29,704 nt of DNA from JBHGBB01 sp041946755 (lineage in GTDB: Bacteria; UBP4; UBA4092; JAOAEQ01), in the NCBI GenBank assembly GCA_041946755.1, contig JBHGBB010000020.1, forward strand, positions 1 to 29,704. Direction: 5' to 3'. The position numbers were made by a program, and so were the translations under genes. Below are positions 6,434 to 14,284 of this stretch, piece after piece. Within the stretch, counting starts at the first letter, position 1. Each line of letters opens with the position of its first letter. The notes below the pieces were generated by a model. The model did not search any database. It had not been told where the DNA came from and saw only the letters and a program-made list of their open reading frames with translations.

Positions 6434-7690
6434 TTAGTTTTGACTCGGTTCTTCTATCTTATTCACATACCCAGCAATACCTACCGCCATTAAATACCAG
6501 AACAACAGCGCTGCTTCCCCTCGGAAAATATAATCGACAATATTCCTCAAGAAAAATCCAAAAAGGGCGATGAGTGTTACCAGGAATAGCTCTTTAATAA
6601 ATGGATTGGTCTCTCTGCGATACCCTTTCCAGAAAGTTATTGCAAAGGTAATCCATAATCCGAGCAGAATCACCGCTCCAGGGATACCGATTTGCAAGGC
6701 CGTATCCAAAAATACATTATGGCAATGAACCATCGGAACCCCGGAGTCGGCATCGAGTCCTTGTGGATAATAGTGTAAATAGTTTTCCATGCCGAATCCG
6801 ATACCAGTTAAAGGATGTTGTGCAATTGCTGAGACTGCAAATTGCCATAGATGGAGTCTAACCAGAAAGGTATCTTCGAGCCCTTGTTTTTGCCCGGATA
6901 GTGTCGCTGGTATCGGATGTTGCCAAAGAGTTAAGGGAAGCAAAATTAATATCAGAAGCAAAACCGCAACCGTTACATATAATATTTTCCGACTCCGAAT
7001 TATGCCATAGAGTAGAAATTGGGCTATGATCGCAACCCATCCAGCTCGACTATAGGTCAGAAACTGGGTTACCAATCCCAGTATAAAACCGATAATCGCT
7101 ATCGATTGCCATAGTTTACCGAGTTTAATTCGGGTTTGAATGAAAATGAAGGGGATGATTAATAGTAGATAGATACTAAGAAAATTATAATCTGCACAAA
7201 CCGAACTTATGCGAACGTTTCCGGTGAATAGATTTCCATGCAGGATAATAAATTGGATAATCCCATATAATGAAATAGGTATCGAGCCAATAAGTAGTCC
7301 TAGCAGAACGAATTTAATCTGGTTGATTTGCCGGATAGAATATACGATACCATAATAGAGTAACCCGTACATTCCTACTTTCTTGAATAACTGCTGCCAA
7401 CTGTAAGTAAAATCAGCTGCAGTAACGAGAGAAATCGCCACCCAAAGGGAAAAACCGATCAGCCAATAATCTATCGGGGTTCGTCTCATGATCGTTTTCC
7501 ATGAAGTAGTATTATTCTCCCGATGCTTCAGTACCAACTGGATTCCCGTACAAAAAGCAATGAGGAAAATTAAAATTGTTCGTAATGCTCCGGTATGTGA
7601 GAAGGGCAAACTTATCCCGAGGAATATGATTGAGATTAAGTTTATTTGATCACATACCCGGCTCTTTGTTGGTTTTATTGAAGGAATCAT
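6434..7690 (-). CDS. O-antigen ligase/polymerase family membrane protein (Wzy_C type)
   Basis: A 418-residue inner-membrane protein with about ten to twelve hydrophobic segments. The signature region holds T-Y-S-R-A-G-W (212-218), where the arginine is expected to contact the lipid-linked sugar, and a periplasmic loop with G-I-G-F-G and H-C-H-N (322-325) followed by L-D-T-A-L-Q-I-G-I-P-G, the usual end of this domain. Members either ligate O-antigen to lipid A core (WaaL) or polymerise repeat units (Wzy); sequence alone does not separate them. It is divergent from a heptosyltransferase-GT4-GT4 cluster that begins 180 bp away, which supports a role in LPS or a related surface glycan. The start is ATG at 7690; an AT-rich TATATT box lies 5 nt upstream and there is no Shine-Dalgarno. 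Confidence 0.85.
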   Translation of the reverse strand: MIPSIKPTKSRVCDQINLISIIFLGISLPFSHTGALRTILIFLIAFCTGIQLVLKHRENNTTSWKTIMRRTPIDYWLIGFSLWVAISLVTAADFTYSWQQLFKKVGMYGLLYYGIVYSIRQINQIKFVLLGLLIGSIPISLYGIIQFIILHGNLFTGNVRISSVCADYNFLSIYLLLIIPFIFIQTRIKLGKLWQSIAIIGFILGLVTQFLTYSRAGWVAIIAQFLLYGIIRSRKILYVTVAVLLLILILLPLTLWQHPIPATLSGQKQGLEDTFLVRLHLWQFAVSAIAQHPLTGIGFGMENYLHYYPQGLDADSGVPMVHCHNVFLDTALQIGIPGAVILLGLWITFAITFWKGYRRETNPFIKELFLVTLIALFGFFLRNIVDYIFRGEAALLFWYLMAVGIAGYVNKIEEPSQN

Positions 7691-7832
7691 CGTAGAATAT
7701 AATTATTTGTGGCTTTTATTTATATCTATCATTTCAATTTTCAATTGATACTATAGCGAAACTTGCCGACCAAAGCAAGATTAGGAGTTGGATATAAAAA
7801 ACGATTATCATCGGTAATGCAATTTGTCTTGG

Positions 7833-7862
7833 TTGCAGGGGATGTAATTTGTTGATTATAAT
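7833..7862 (+). promoter_or_regulatory. Sigma-70-type promoter of the GT9-GT4 cluster
   Basis: TTGCAG (7833-7838) and a perfect TATAAT (7857-7862) are 18 bp apart. Transcription would begin near 7869, only about two bases before the ATG at 7871, so the mRNA would be leaderless or nearly so. Confidence 0.6.
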
Positions 7863-7870
7863 ATCATTTA

Positions 7871-8929
7871 ATGTTAACTAGCCAGGACAGGTCTGTGAGA
7901 AGTCAACCCCTAAAAAATATTCTTATTTTGAATTTCGATTATCCCGGAGCAGTAATGCTAACGATACCAGCGATTATTGCTCTCCGAGAAAGCTTCCCTA
8001 ATGCAAAATTGGTTCACTATCTAGGGAAAAATGTTGCTGAACTGTTGGAATATAGCCCATGTGCAGACCGGGTTATTATAAGAAATAAAAAAGCTAAGCT
8101 GGTTGATAAATATCGATTAGTTCAAACACTACGAAAAGAACCATTTGATGTAGTTATTTCTTTTTGCTGTGCCGAATCGAAAATACTACTCGCATATTTA
8201 TCGAAAGCACCGATTCGTATCGGATTCGCGCAATCGAAATTACCGTTTCTTTTAACCCATCGAGTATTTCAGCCTCCTTTGGGAAGGCATATGGTAGAAA
8301 ACAATCTGGATTTAATCCGGGTGCTTAATCCATCATGCACCACGCACCCGTTAACCGTTTGGTTAGCTCAAGAAGATTGTGATTTTGCAGACCGGTTCTG
8401 GGCGGAATATAACCTATCTTCTTCTCCGATTGTTATAGCTTTACATGCCGGAGTATCGGAATCTTATCGACGCTGGGCGCTTTCGTCAATGGCAGAATTA
8501 GCTGATCGCTTAATCCGGCAATTGCAAGCGAAAATTGTTTTTGTTGGAGGTGAACCGGATAAAACCATTACGGAAGAATTAATCAGTCAGATGCAGTATC
8601 AACCAATTAATGCTGTTGGAAAAACCGGGTTACGTCAATTGAGTGCGCTTCTAAAAAAGTGTTCCTTATATGTAGGGGTAGATAGCGGTCCGATGCATTT
8701 CGCAGCTGCAAGCGGTATTCCGGTAGTAGCGCTTTTCGGTCCCAGCGACCCTTTACGTGCAGGTCCTTATACCAAAACAGCATGGGTGATTCGAAAAGAG
8801 TTATCCTGCAGCCCTTGTTATAAAGGTGATTGCGATAATAATCTCTGTATGCAACAGATTACTGTTGATGAAGTCTTTACTACAATCGAGAATATTTTAA
8901 AAACAAAACCAATTAAATCAACTATTTGA
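7871..8929 (+). CDS. Glycosyltransferase family 9 (heptosyltransferase-like)
   Basis: A 352-residue GT-B enzyme of the ADP-heptose:LPS heptosyltransferase family. The N-terminal K-N-I-L-I-L-N-F-D-Y-P-G-A-V-M-L block carries the acceptor-side fold start, G-R-H-M-V-E-N-N-L-D-L-I (138-149) is typical of the family, and the donor-binding signature is D271-S-G-P-M-H276 followed by A-A-A-S-G-I-P-V-V-A-L-F-G-P-S-D-P. A cysteine-rich C-terminal segment (C-S-P-C near 324, then C-x-x-x-x-x-C-M) is also a family trait. It would transfer a heptose or similar sugar to the lipid A core at the inner face of the cytoplasmic membrane. ATG at 7871 has no Shine-Dalgarno; GTG at 7895 follows an AGGACAGG and is a possible later start, but the promoter position favours 7871. 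Confidence 0.88.
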   Translation: MLTSQDRSVRSQPLKNILILNFDYPGAVMLTIPAIIALRESFPNAKLVHYLGKNVAELLEYSPCADRVIIRNKKAKLVDKYRLVQTLRKEPFDVVISFCCAESKILLAYLSKAPIRIGFAQSKLPFLLTHRVFQPPLGRHMVENNLDLIRVLNPSCTTHPLTVWLAQEDCDFADRFWAEYNLSSSPIVIALHAGVSESYRRWALSSMAELADRLIRQLQAKIVFVGGEPDKTITEELISQMQYQPINAVGKTGLRQLSALLKKCSLYVGVDSGPMHFAAASGIPVVALFGPSDPLRAGPYTKTAWVIRKELSCSPCYKGDCDNNLCMQQITVDEVFTTIENILKTKPIKSTI

Positions 8930-8940
8930 ATCTAGTGAAA

Positions 8941-9963
8941 ATGAAAATTCTATTTGTAATGAATTACTGGGCGAACTTATGGCGTAGCGGTGAAGAAACG
9001 TTAATGGAAGAATTAGCAAAAGCGTTGCAGAATCAAGGAGCCCAAGTTGATTTTCTAACTCCGTTTACTTCTTCTTTCGACTATGATATTGTTCACATCT
9101 GCGGACAACGGAGATACTACTATGCTTTAGTTAAATTAATCGTTGAAAAAAACATTCCGTTTGTTATTTCACCGATTTATTTTCCTAGAAGCTTAACTCA
9201 ACAAACCAAGAAAATGATAAACGCTCGACTATTCCACCATCCTAGAGAACTCTGTTATCTCATGAAACAAGCGGAGCTCGTTCTCCCCAATACTGATGCT
9301 GAAGCGAATATATTGAATCGTATATTCGGCAACTTAGAACACAAAATACATGTTCTTCCCGTAGGCATAGAAGATCGATTCGCTAATGCTGATGCCGAAT
9401 TGTTCCGGAAAGAATTTGGTATATCCGAACCGTTTGTCTTGAATGTTGCCCGGATCGAACGTCGCAAAAATCAACATCGATTGATTCAGGCATTGCAGGG
9501 CACTGGATTAAAATTGGTAATTATTGGGGCTATCGCCGAAAAGAAATATTTCGAAGAAACCTGCCGGCCAGCGGATAAAGACGGATTAACCCTTTTTCTT
9601 AATCCGATACCTCACAATAGCGAACTATTATCCAGTGCTTATGCTGCATGCCGGGTTTTTGCGCTACCTTCTCATATGGAAACGCCGGGGATTGCCGCTA
9701 TGGAAGCCGGCTTGGCAAAGGCAGCGGTTGTCGTTACTCCCATCGGTGGAGCTTTTGAGTATTTTGGGAATCACGCTTTATATTGCGATTCCGATAGTAT
9801 CGTAAATATTCGAGCTAAAATTCTAGCCGCATGGGATACTTCTCCTGAACAGCGAGAACAATTACACAACCATCTTCTACAAAAGTATACCTATACACAG
9901 ATCGCTAAACAGACGATAGAATATTATCAGCTAGCGATTAAAAAACACCAGAAACATCATTAA
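8941..9963 (+). CDS. GT4 family glycosyltransferase
   Basis: About 340 residues from ATG at 8941, giving the typical M-K-I-L-F-V-M-N start; GTG (8935) or TTG (8926, overlapping the previous stop) would add two or five residues. The N-terminal half contains D-Y-D-I-V-H-I-C-G, and the C-terminal nucleotide-sugar domain has V-L-N-V-A-R-I-E-R-R-K-N and the E-x7-E motif (about E247 and E255) in M-E-T-P-G-I-A-A-M-E-A-G. GT4 enzymes add sugars with retention of configuration. Starting 11 bp after the GT9 gene, it is part of the same operon, presumably LPS core or O-antigen assembly. Donor and acceptor are not predictable. Confidence 0.85.
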   Translation: MKILFVMNYWANLWRSGEETLMEELAKALQNQGAQVDFLTPFTSSFDYDIVHICGQRRYYYALVKLIVEKNIPFVISPIYFPRSLTQQTKKMINARLFHHPRELCYLMKQAELVLPNTDAEANILNRIFGNLEHKIHVLPVGIEDRFANADAELFRKEFGISEPFVLNVARIERRKNQHRLIQALQGTGLKLVIIGAIAEKKYFEETCRPADKDGLTLFLNPIPHNSELLSSAYAACRVFALPSHMETPGIAAMEAGLAKAAVVVTPIGGAFEYFGNHALYCDSDSIVNIRAKILAAWDTSPEQREQLHNHLLQKYTYTQIAKQTIEYYQLAIKKHQKHH

Positions 9964-10005
9964 ATTATTTCTTAAAGAAAGATATATTACAGCGATACAA
10001 TTACC

Positions 10006-11127
10006 ATGAAATCATTGCGTATTTTACATATCGAGACCGGTAAAACCTGGCGAGGGAGCCAGCGGGAAGTATTATATACCCTTGTTGGACAACGTAAACG
10101 CGGGCATGATAGTAGATTAGTATGCCCTCCCGGAGTACCTTTAGCTGCTCGCGCGAAAACCGCAGGAATTCCAATCTACGAAATCCCGATGGTTGGCGAG
10201 ATTGATCCACGTACCGTATATCGGATAAATCAACTGCTTAAATCGTTCCATCCCGAAGTAGTTCATTTACAAAGTTCGCATGCACATGTGCTAGGTGGTA
10301 TTGCAACGAGGCTGACCAAAGTACCGGCAGTGATTCTGAACCGCTGGCTGGATTTTCCGATCGATAAAAATATATTTAGTAAAATTAAGTATCAATATTT
10401 TTACGATATGATTATTACCGTTACTGAAGCAGTGAAACAGATTCTGGTAGAGGGTGGAGTTAATCCGGAAAAGATTACAGCAGTTTATCCTGCTATCGAA
10501 GCCAGTGAATATCAAATTCCAGAAACTAAAAATAGGTTGCGGCATGAATTGGGATTAGCACCGTATATTCCTGTAGTAGGATTATTAGCTTATTTGGAAT
10601 ACCGAAAAGGAGCGCAGACGTTACTTGGTGCAGCCCCAAAAATACTAAAAGTTTTACCAGAAACGAAATTTCTTATTGTTGGTGAAGGTCCTTATAAAGA
10701 CCATCTAATAAAAATGACAGCGGAATTGGGACTAACCCAATCAGTGATTTTCCCCGGATTCAAAAAAGATGTAGCGCGCGTATTAGCGATGTTAGATGTA
10801 TTAACCGTTCCATCTTATCTAGAAGCTGGTGCTGTCTGTTTAATAGAAGGCATGGCTACCGGGATACCGTTAGTGTCATCTACTGCCGGCGGAAATCCTG
10901 AACTAGTGCAAGATCGAGTTAACGGCTTACTAGTACCACCGAAAGATGCGGATAAACTGGCAAAAGCGATTCTGACCTTATTAACTGATAAACCGTTAGC
11001 GCAACAATTGGTTGCAACCGGGAATAAAATCGTTAGAGAGAAATTCAATATCGATACTATGGTCGATGCAATTTTAAATGTATATCGCGGTGTGTTAGTG
11101 AAAAAAAATTATCCAGACGTAGATTAG
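10006..11127 (+). CDS. GT4 family glycosyltransferase, LPS-core type
   Basis: A 373-residue GT-B protein. Its opening L-R-I-L-H-I-E-T-G-K-T-W-R-G-S-Q-R-E matches a subgroup of GT4 enzymes often found in lipopolysaccharide loci (usual form W-R-G-G-x-x-Q). The donor domain has G-E-G-P-Y, F-P-G-F-K-K-D-V and the E273-x7-E281 pair followed by A-T-G-I-P-L-V-S-S-T-A-G-G-N-P-E. It begins 42 bp after the preceding GT4. TACAAT at 9996-10001 sits just before the ATG but its -35 is poor, so operon read-through is more likely. Its TAG stop overlaps the TAA stop of the convergent NIF3 gene by four bases (11124-11127). Confidence 0.87.
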   Translation: MKSLRILHIETGKTWRGSQREVLYTLVGQRKRGHDSRLVCPPGVPLAARAKTAGIPIYEIPMVGEIDPRTVYRINQLLKSFHPEVVHLQSSHAHVLGGIATRLTKVPAVILNRWLDFPIDKNIFSKIKYQYFYDMIITVTEAVKQILVEGGVNPEKITAVYPAIEASEYQIPETKNRLRHELGLAPYIPVVGLLAYLEYRKGAQTLLGAAPKILKVLPETKFLIVGEGPYKDHLIKMTAELGLTQSVIFPGFKKDVARVLAMLDVLTVPSYLEAGAVCLIEGMATGIPLVSSTAGGNPELVQDRVNGLLVPPKDADKLAKAILTLLTDKPLAQQLVATGNKIVREKFNIDTMVDAILNVYRGVLVKKNYPDVD

Positions 11128-12233
11128 CAGGTTTGAATTGGATTTGAATCTTTTTTAGCGAAATAAAGAGATATTGTTGCAGGTAAAACCGCAGCGAGTT
11201 TTTGTTTTAAGATTGGTAGATAGATAATCTCGCTAGAATAATGCCCGATATCCAGCAAAACTAATTCTGCTAATTCCGCTTCTCGCGCTTGATGATGTTT
11301 AATATCACCGGTTAGAAAAACATCTACACCAGATTTGATTACCGAAGCTAATACACTCATTCCACTACCGGCAATAACCGCTGCAGTACGAATTATCCGA
11401 TTCCGATTTCCAACAATTCGAATAGTCTCCAATTTCAGTTTCTGCTTAACTAGCTTTGCAAATCCAGCGAGTTTCATCGGTCTTGTTAGTTTTCCCGAAA
11501 TACATACTATTGATTGCGGATATGGATTATCCAGCGGATAAATATCATAGGCTACTTCTTCATAAGGATGCGATTGCAGCATTGCCGAAATAATTCCGGT
11601 TAATTTCGCTTCCGGAACGATAGTTTCAAACCGAATCTCCTCAACAGATTCGAGTTTTTCGATTTTACCCAAAAAAGGTTTCGCTTTATTTCCTGCTCGG
11701 AAGCTACCGATTCCTAGTGTACGAAACGAACATTCGGAATAATTCCCGATAACTCCGGCACCAGCATCAAATATCGATTGCGCGACCTTCTCGATATGCG
11801 TTGCTGGAATAAAAACCACCAACTTCTTTAATTTCGTTTCGGTAAAAGGAATAATATTCTTCTGGTTCTGCAACCCGATGAGGTTCGCTATATGCCGGGT
11901 AGTTCCATCAGGTGCAAAATCCAGATTAGTATGCGCAATATATACCGCAATATGATGTTCAATCAGGTTGGCAATCATTTTCGCTAATGGAGAACTGGTT
12001 ACCAAAGATAATAATGGAGTATAGATTAATGGATGATGGGCAATAATCAGATTGGACTTCGTTTTGATTGCTTCTTCAACAACAGTAGGAGTTATTTCTA
12101 AACTGATTAATATTCGATCTACCGGTTGGTCTGGATTCCCAAGTTGTAATCCGATTTTATCTCCTGGTATAGCTAAATAAGGAGAATATAAGGTCTCGAT
12201 AATCTCTACAACTTTGGCAACGGTAATCGCCAT
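11124..12233 (-). CDS. NIF3-like dinuclear metal-centre protein (YqfO/YbgI family)
   Basis: A 369-residue protein of the NIF3 family, often named GTP cyclohydrolase I type 2 although the true reaction is unsettled. Metal ligands are visible: H66-H67-P, H101-T-N-L-D105, and in the C-terminal half G-D-I-K-H-H (309-314), H331 and E335. The length shows the long form with a CutA-like insert (about 130-235, including A-T-H-I-E-K-V and P-Y-E-E-V-A-Y-D-I), as in Bacillus YqfO. The start ATG at 12233 fits homologues; no Shine-Dalgarno is seen. The gene lies 43 bp after a tRNA on the same strand. The last residues (K-K-D-S-N-P-I-Q-T-C) are encoded by text similar to the intergenic AATCCAAAT repeats, so the tail may be a late addition. 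Confidence 0.87.
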   Translation of the reverse strand: MAITVAKVVEIIETLYSPYLAIPGDKIGLQLGNPDQPVDRILISLEITPTVVEEAIKTKSNLIIAHHPLIYTPLLSLVTSSPLAKMIANLIEHHIAVYIAHTNLDFAPDGTTRHIANLIGLQNQKNIIPFTETKLKKLVVFIPATHIEKVAQSIFDAGAGVIGNYSECSFRTLGIGSFRAGNKAKPFLGKIEKLESVEEIRFETIVPEAKLTGIISAMLQSHPYEEVAYDIYPLDNPYPQSIVCISGKLTRPMKLAGFAKLVKQKLKLETIRIVGNRNRIIRTAAVIAGSGMSVLASVIKSGVDVFLTGDIKHHQAREAELAELVLLDIGHYSSEIIYLPILKQKLAAVLPATISLYFAKKDSNPIQTC

Positions 12234-12237
12234 TATA

Positions 12238-12273
12238 GAATCCGAGTTTGGATTTTGGGATTTGGAATTTAAA
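12238..12273. repeat. GGATTT-type microsatellite
   Basis: Degenerate GAATCCGAGTTTGGATTTTG-like text fills the space between the tRNA and the NIF3 gene. It belongs to the same wording as 19041-19091 and resembles the repeat inserted in the glycosyltransferase near 28062. Confidence 0.5.
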
Positions 12274-12276
12274 AAC

Positions 12277-12352
12277 TGGTGGGCCCACTCGGGATCGAAC
12301 CAAGGACCACCCGGTTATGAGCCGGGAGCTCTACCAACTGAGCTATGGGCCC
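12277..12352 (-). tRNA. tRNA with CAT anticodon (elongator Met or Ile2)
   Basis: The minus strand folds into a complete 76-nt cloverleaf: acceptor GGGCCCA paired with TGGGCCC, D arm GCTC/GAGC, anticodon stem CCCGG/CCGGG with loop CTCATAA, and a T loop TTCGATC. The 3' CCA is encoded (12277-12279). The acceptor lacks the C1-A72 mismatch of initiator tRNA. Anticodon CAT alone cannot separate elongator tRNA-Met from tRNA-Ile2, whose C34 becomes lysidine. It lies between rpoD and the NIF3 gene on the same strand. Confidence 0.95.
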
Positions 12353-12392
12353 GCTTAAGGACTAACGCAATGAAAAATGAAAAATTAAACCA

Positions 12393-14150
12393 CTATATCG
12401 CCTGTTCTTCAATGAACTCGCGAAGCCGTTTACTGCGGGTCGGATGCCGCAGTTTCCGTAACGCTTTCGTTTCAATTTGGCGTACCCGTTCCCGGGTAAC
12501 ATTAAATATCGCGCCGACTTCTTCCAGCGTTCTCGGATATCCATCACCGATACCGAACCGGAGTCGGAGTACTTTTTCTTCCCGTTCGGTTAAGGTTTTT
12601 AGGATACGTTCAATCTGCTCCTGTTTCAGAACATTAGTTGTCGCATCGACTGGAGAAGTAACGAATTCATCTTCAATAAAATCACCGAAATGGGAATCGC
12701 CATTTTCCCCGATTGGAGTCTCTAGCGATATCGGTTGCTGCGCAATTTTATATACCTTTCGAATCTTATCTACCGTTAAGCCTAAAGCTTTAGCAATTTC
12801 ATCCGGAGTAGGTTCGCGCCCTAAATCCTGAACCAATACCCGGGTAACCCGGTTCATCTTGTTAATCGTTTCAATCATATGTACCGGAATTCGGATGGTT
12901 CTTGCCTGGTCGGCAATCGCCCGGGTTACCGCCTGCCGAATCCACCAAGTGGCATAAGTACTGAATTTATATCCCCGTTTATATTCGAATTTATCTACCG
13001 CCCGCATGAGACCGATATTACCTTCTTGAATCAAATCCAGGAAATGTAACCCACGATTGGTATATTTTTTCGCGATGCTCACCACCAACCGGAGGTTCGC
13101 TTCAACTACTTTCATTTTCGCATCATGTGCTTCCCGTTCACCATCATCGATGAGTTTACTCATCCATTGCAATTCATCCCGATTATTTTCCGCTTCTTCT
13201 TCAACCCGCTTGATTTTAATGATGCAATTCTTGATCTGCCGATTGAACTCGGCAAAATGACTGATACTCAGTCCAGTTTCTTCTTCAATCTGCCGGAGTT
13301 TAGCTTTATTTTTTATTTTCCCGCGGGCGATTTCTTCAATCTGGTCCGGTTTCATCATCGTCAGCGTTTCGATTTCATGGATCTCTTTTTCCGCATCCTG
13401 AATCCGCAAATAGAGCCGCTTAATCCGCACCGCGACTCGTTCAACTTCATCGAAGTTGAGGTTCATGTCCAGCAAATATTCGGTAATCTTCTTATATCCG
13501 GCTTCAAACTTCTTCTGATCTTGAACCGATGGTTTCCGCCGTTTTAATCTCGCTTTCAATCGCAGGATAGATGCGACCTCTTTTTCCATCGCTTTAATCA
13601 ACCGACTTAATCGGCGGATGATCGGTCGTTTATCTTCGATAACACTCTCTTCCAACGGCAGTCGGAATACTTCACTAACTACCGCTGATCCACTTTCAAT
13701 CCGTTCCTGCAACTTATGTAGTTCTTTAGCTACTATACCTGACCGGACTACTGCCCGGATGATTTTCTCTCTCCCTTTTTCGATCTTTTTTGCTAAATAT
13801 ACTTCTTCATCCCGGTTTAATAACGGTGTTCGACCCATTTCACGCAGATACATTCTTACCGGGTCATCACCTTTAATCGCATCGGCAAAAGGTAAAAACT
13901 CTTTAAAAACTTCTTTTTCAGCTGGTTTCGGTGCCGCTTCAACCGGAGGAAGGTTATCTTCAGTATCGATTACCGGAATATCCATTTCCGCTAAATCGGA
14001 AATAATCAGGTCGATTTCCTCGGTACCCAAATCTTCCGGCAACATTTCGTTTAATTCATCGTAGGTAATATGCCCTTTTTCTTTGGCATGCTGGATGATT
14101 TGCGCGAAATCTTTTGCACGTTGTTCTTTCGCTAAATCGACAATAGCCAT
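12393..14150 (-). CDS. rpoD: Primary RNA polymerase sigma factor RpoD (sigma-70)
   Basis: A 585-residue group 1 sigma factor. Region 1.1 occupies roughly residues 1-60, region 1.2 starts at D-P-V-R-M-Y-L-R-E-M-G (96-106), and a long charged non-conserved region spans about 125-340. Region 2 (345-415) has the D-L-I-Q-E-G-N-I-G-L-M-R-A-V core and Y-A-T-W-W-I-R-Q-A, which opens the -10 element; region 3 follows; region 4 (about 515-580) ends with the helix-turn-helix V-T-R-E-R-V-R-Q-I-E that reads the -35 box. It directs housekeeping transcription. GAGGT 6 nt before ATG 14150 is a good ribosome site. It follows dnaG by 134 bp, keeping the classic dnaG-rpoD order; rpsU is not present upstream. 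Confidence 0.97.
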   Translation of the reverse strand: MAIVDLAKEQRAKDFAQIIQHAKEKGHITYDELNEMLPEDLGTEEIDLIISDLAEMDIPVIDTEDNLPPVEAAPKPAEKEVFKEFLPFADAIKGDDPVRMYLREMGRTPLLNRDEEVYLAKKIEKGREKIIRAVVRSGIVAKELHKLQERIESGSAVVSEVFRLPLEESVIEDKRPIIRRLSRLIKAMEKEVASILRLKARLKRRKPSVQDQKKFEAGYKKITEYLLDMNLNFDEVERVAVRIKRLYLRIQDAEKEIHEIETLTMMKPDQIEEIARGKIKNKAKLRQIEEETGLSISHFAEFNRQIKNCIIKIKRVEEEAENNRDELQWMSKLIDDGEREAHDAKMKVVEANLRLVVSIAKKYTNRGLHFLDLIQEGNIGLMRAVDKFEYKRGYKFSTYATWWIRQAVTRAIADQARTIRIPVHMIETINKMNRVTRVLVQDLGREPTPDEIAKALGLTVDKIRKVYKIAQQPISLETPIGENGDSHFGDFIEDEFVTSPVDATTNVLKQEQIERILKTLTEREEKVLRLRFGIGDGYPRTLEEVGAIFNVTRERVRQIETKALRKLRHPTRSKRLREFIEEQAI

Positions 14151-14284
14151 ATTTTACCTCGTTTTTGGTAGATTAATGCGTAACTAAATATTATAACCTA
14201 AATTGTTATATTTTAACACTTGAAAATATTTGATTATTCAGAATGTAAAAGTAAATATAGTTTGGAGGAATATTGATAGTTCGC

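Noticed and set aside
7801..7860. Possible mobile-element boundary between divergent glycan genes
   Set aside because: No terminal inverted repeats, target duplication or transposase fragment; the gap is explained by promoters.
8926..8940. TTG start overlapping the GT9 stop for the first GT4 gene
   Set aside because: ATG 8941 gives the standard M-K-I-L start of GT4 proteins; the overlap remains possible but unsupported.
12214..12831. Plus-strand 205-codon frame covering the tRNA and the rpoD 3' end
   Set aside because: It runs antisense through a tRNA and the most conserved part of rpoD, so it is a shadow.
13125..14064. Plus-strand frames of 140 and 148 codons opposite rpoD
   Set aside because: Antisense shadows of the rpoD coding sequence with no recognisable domain.
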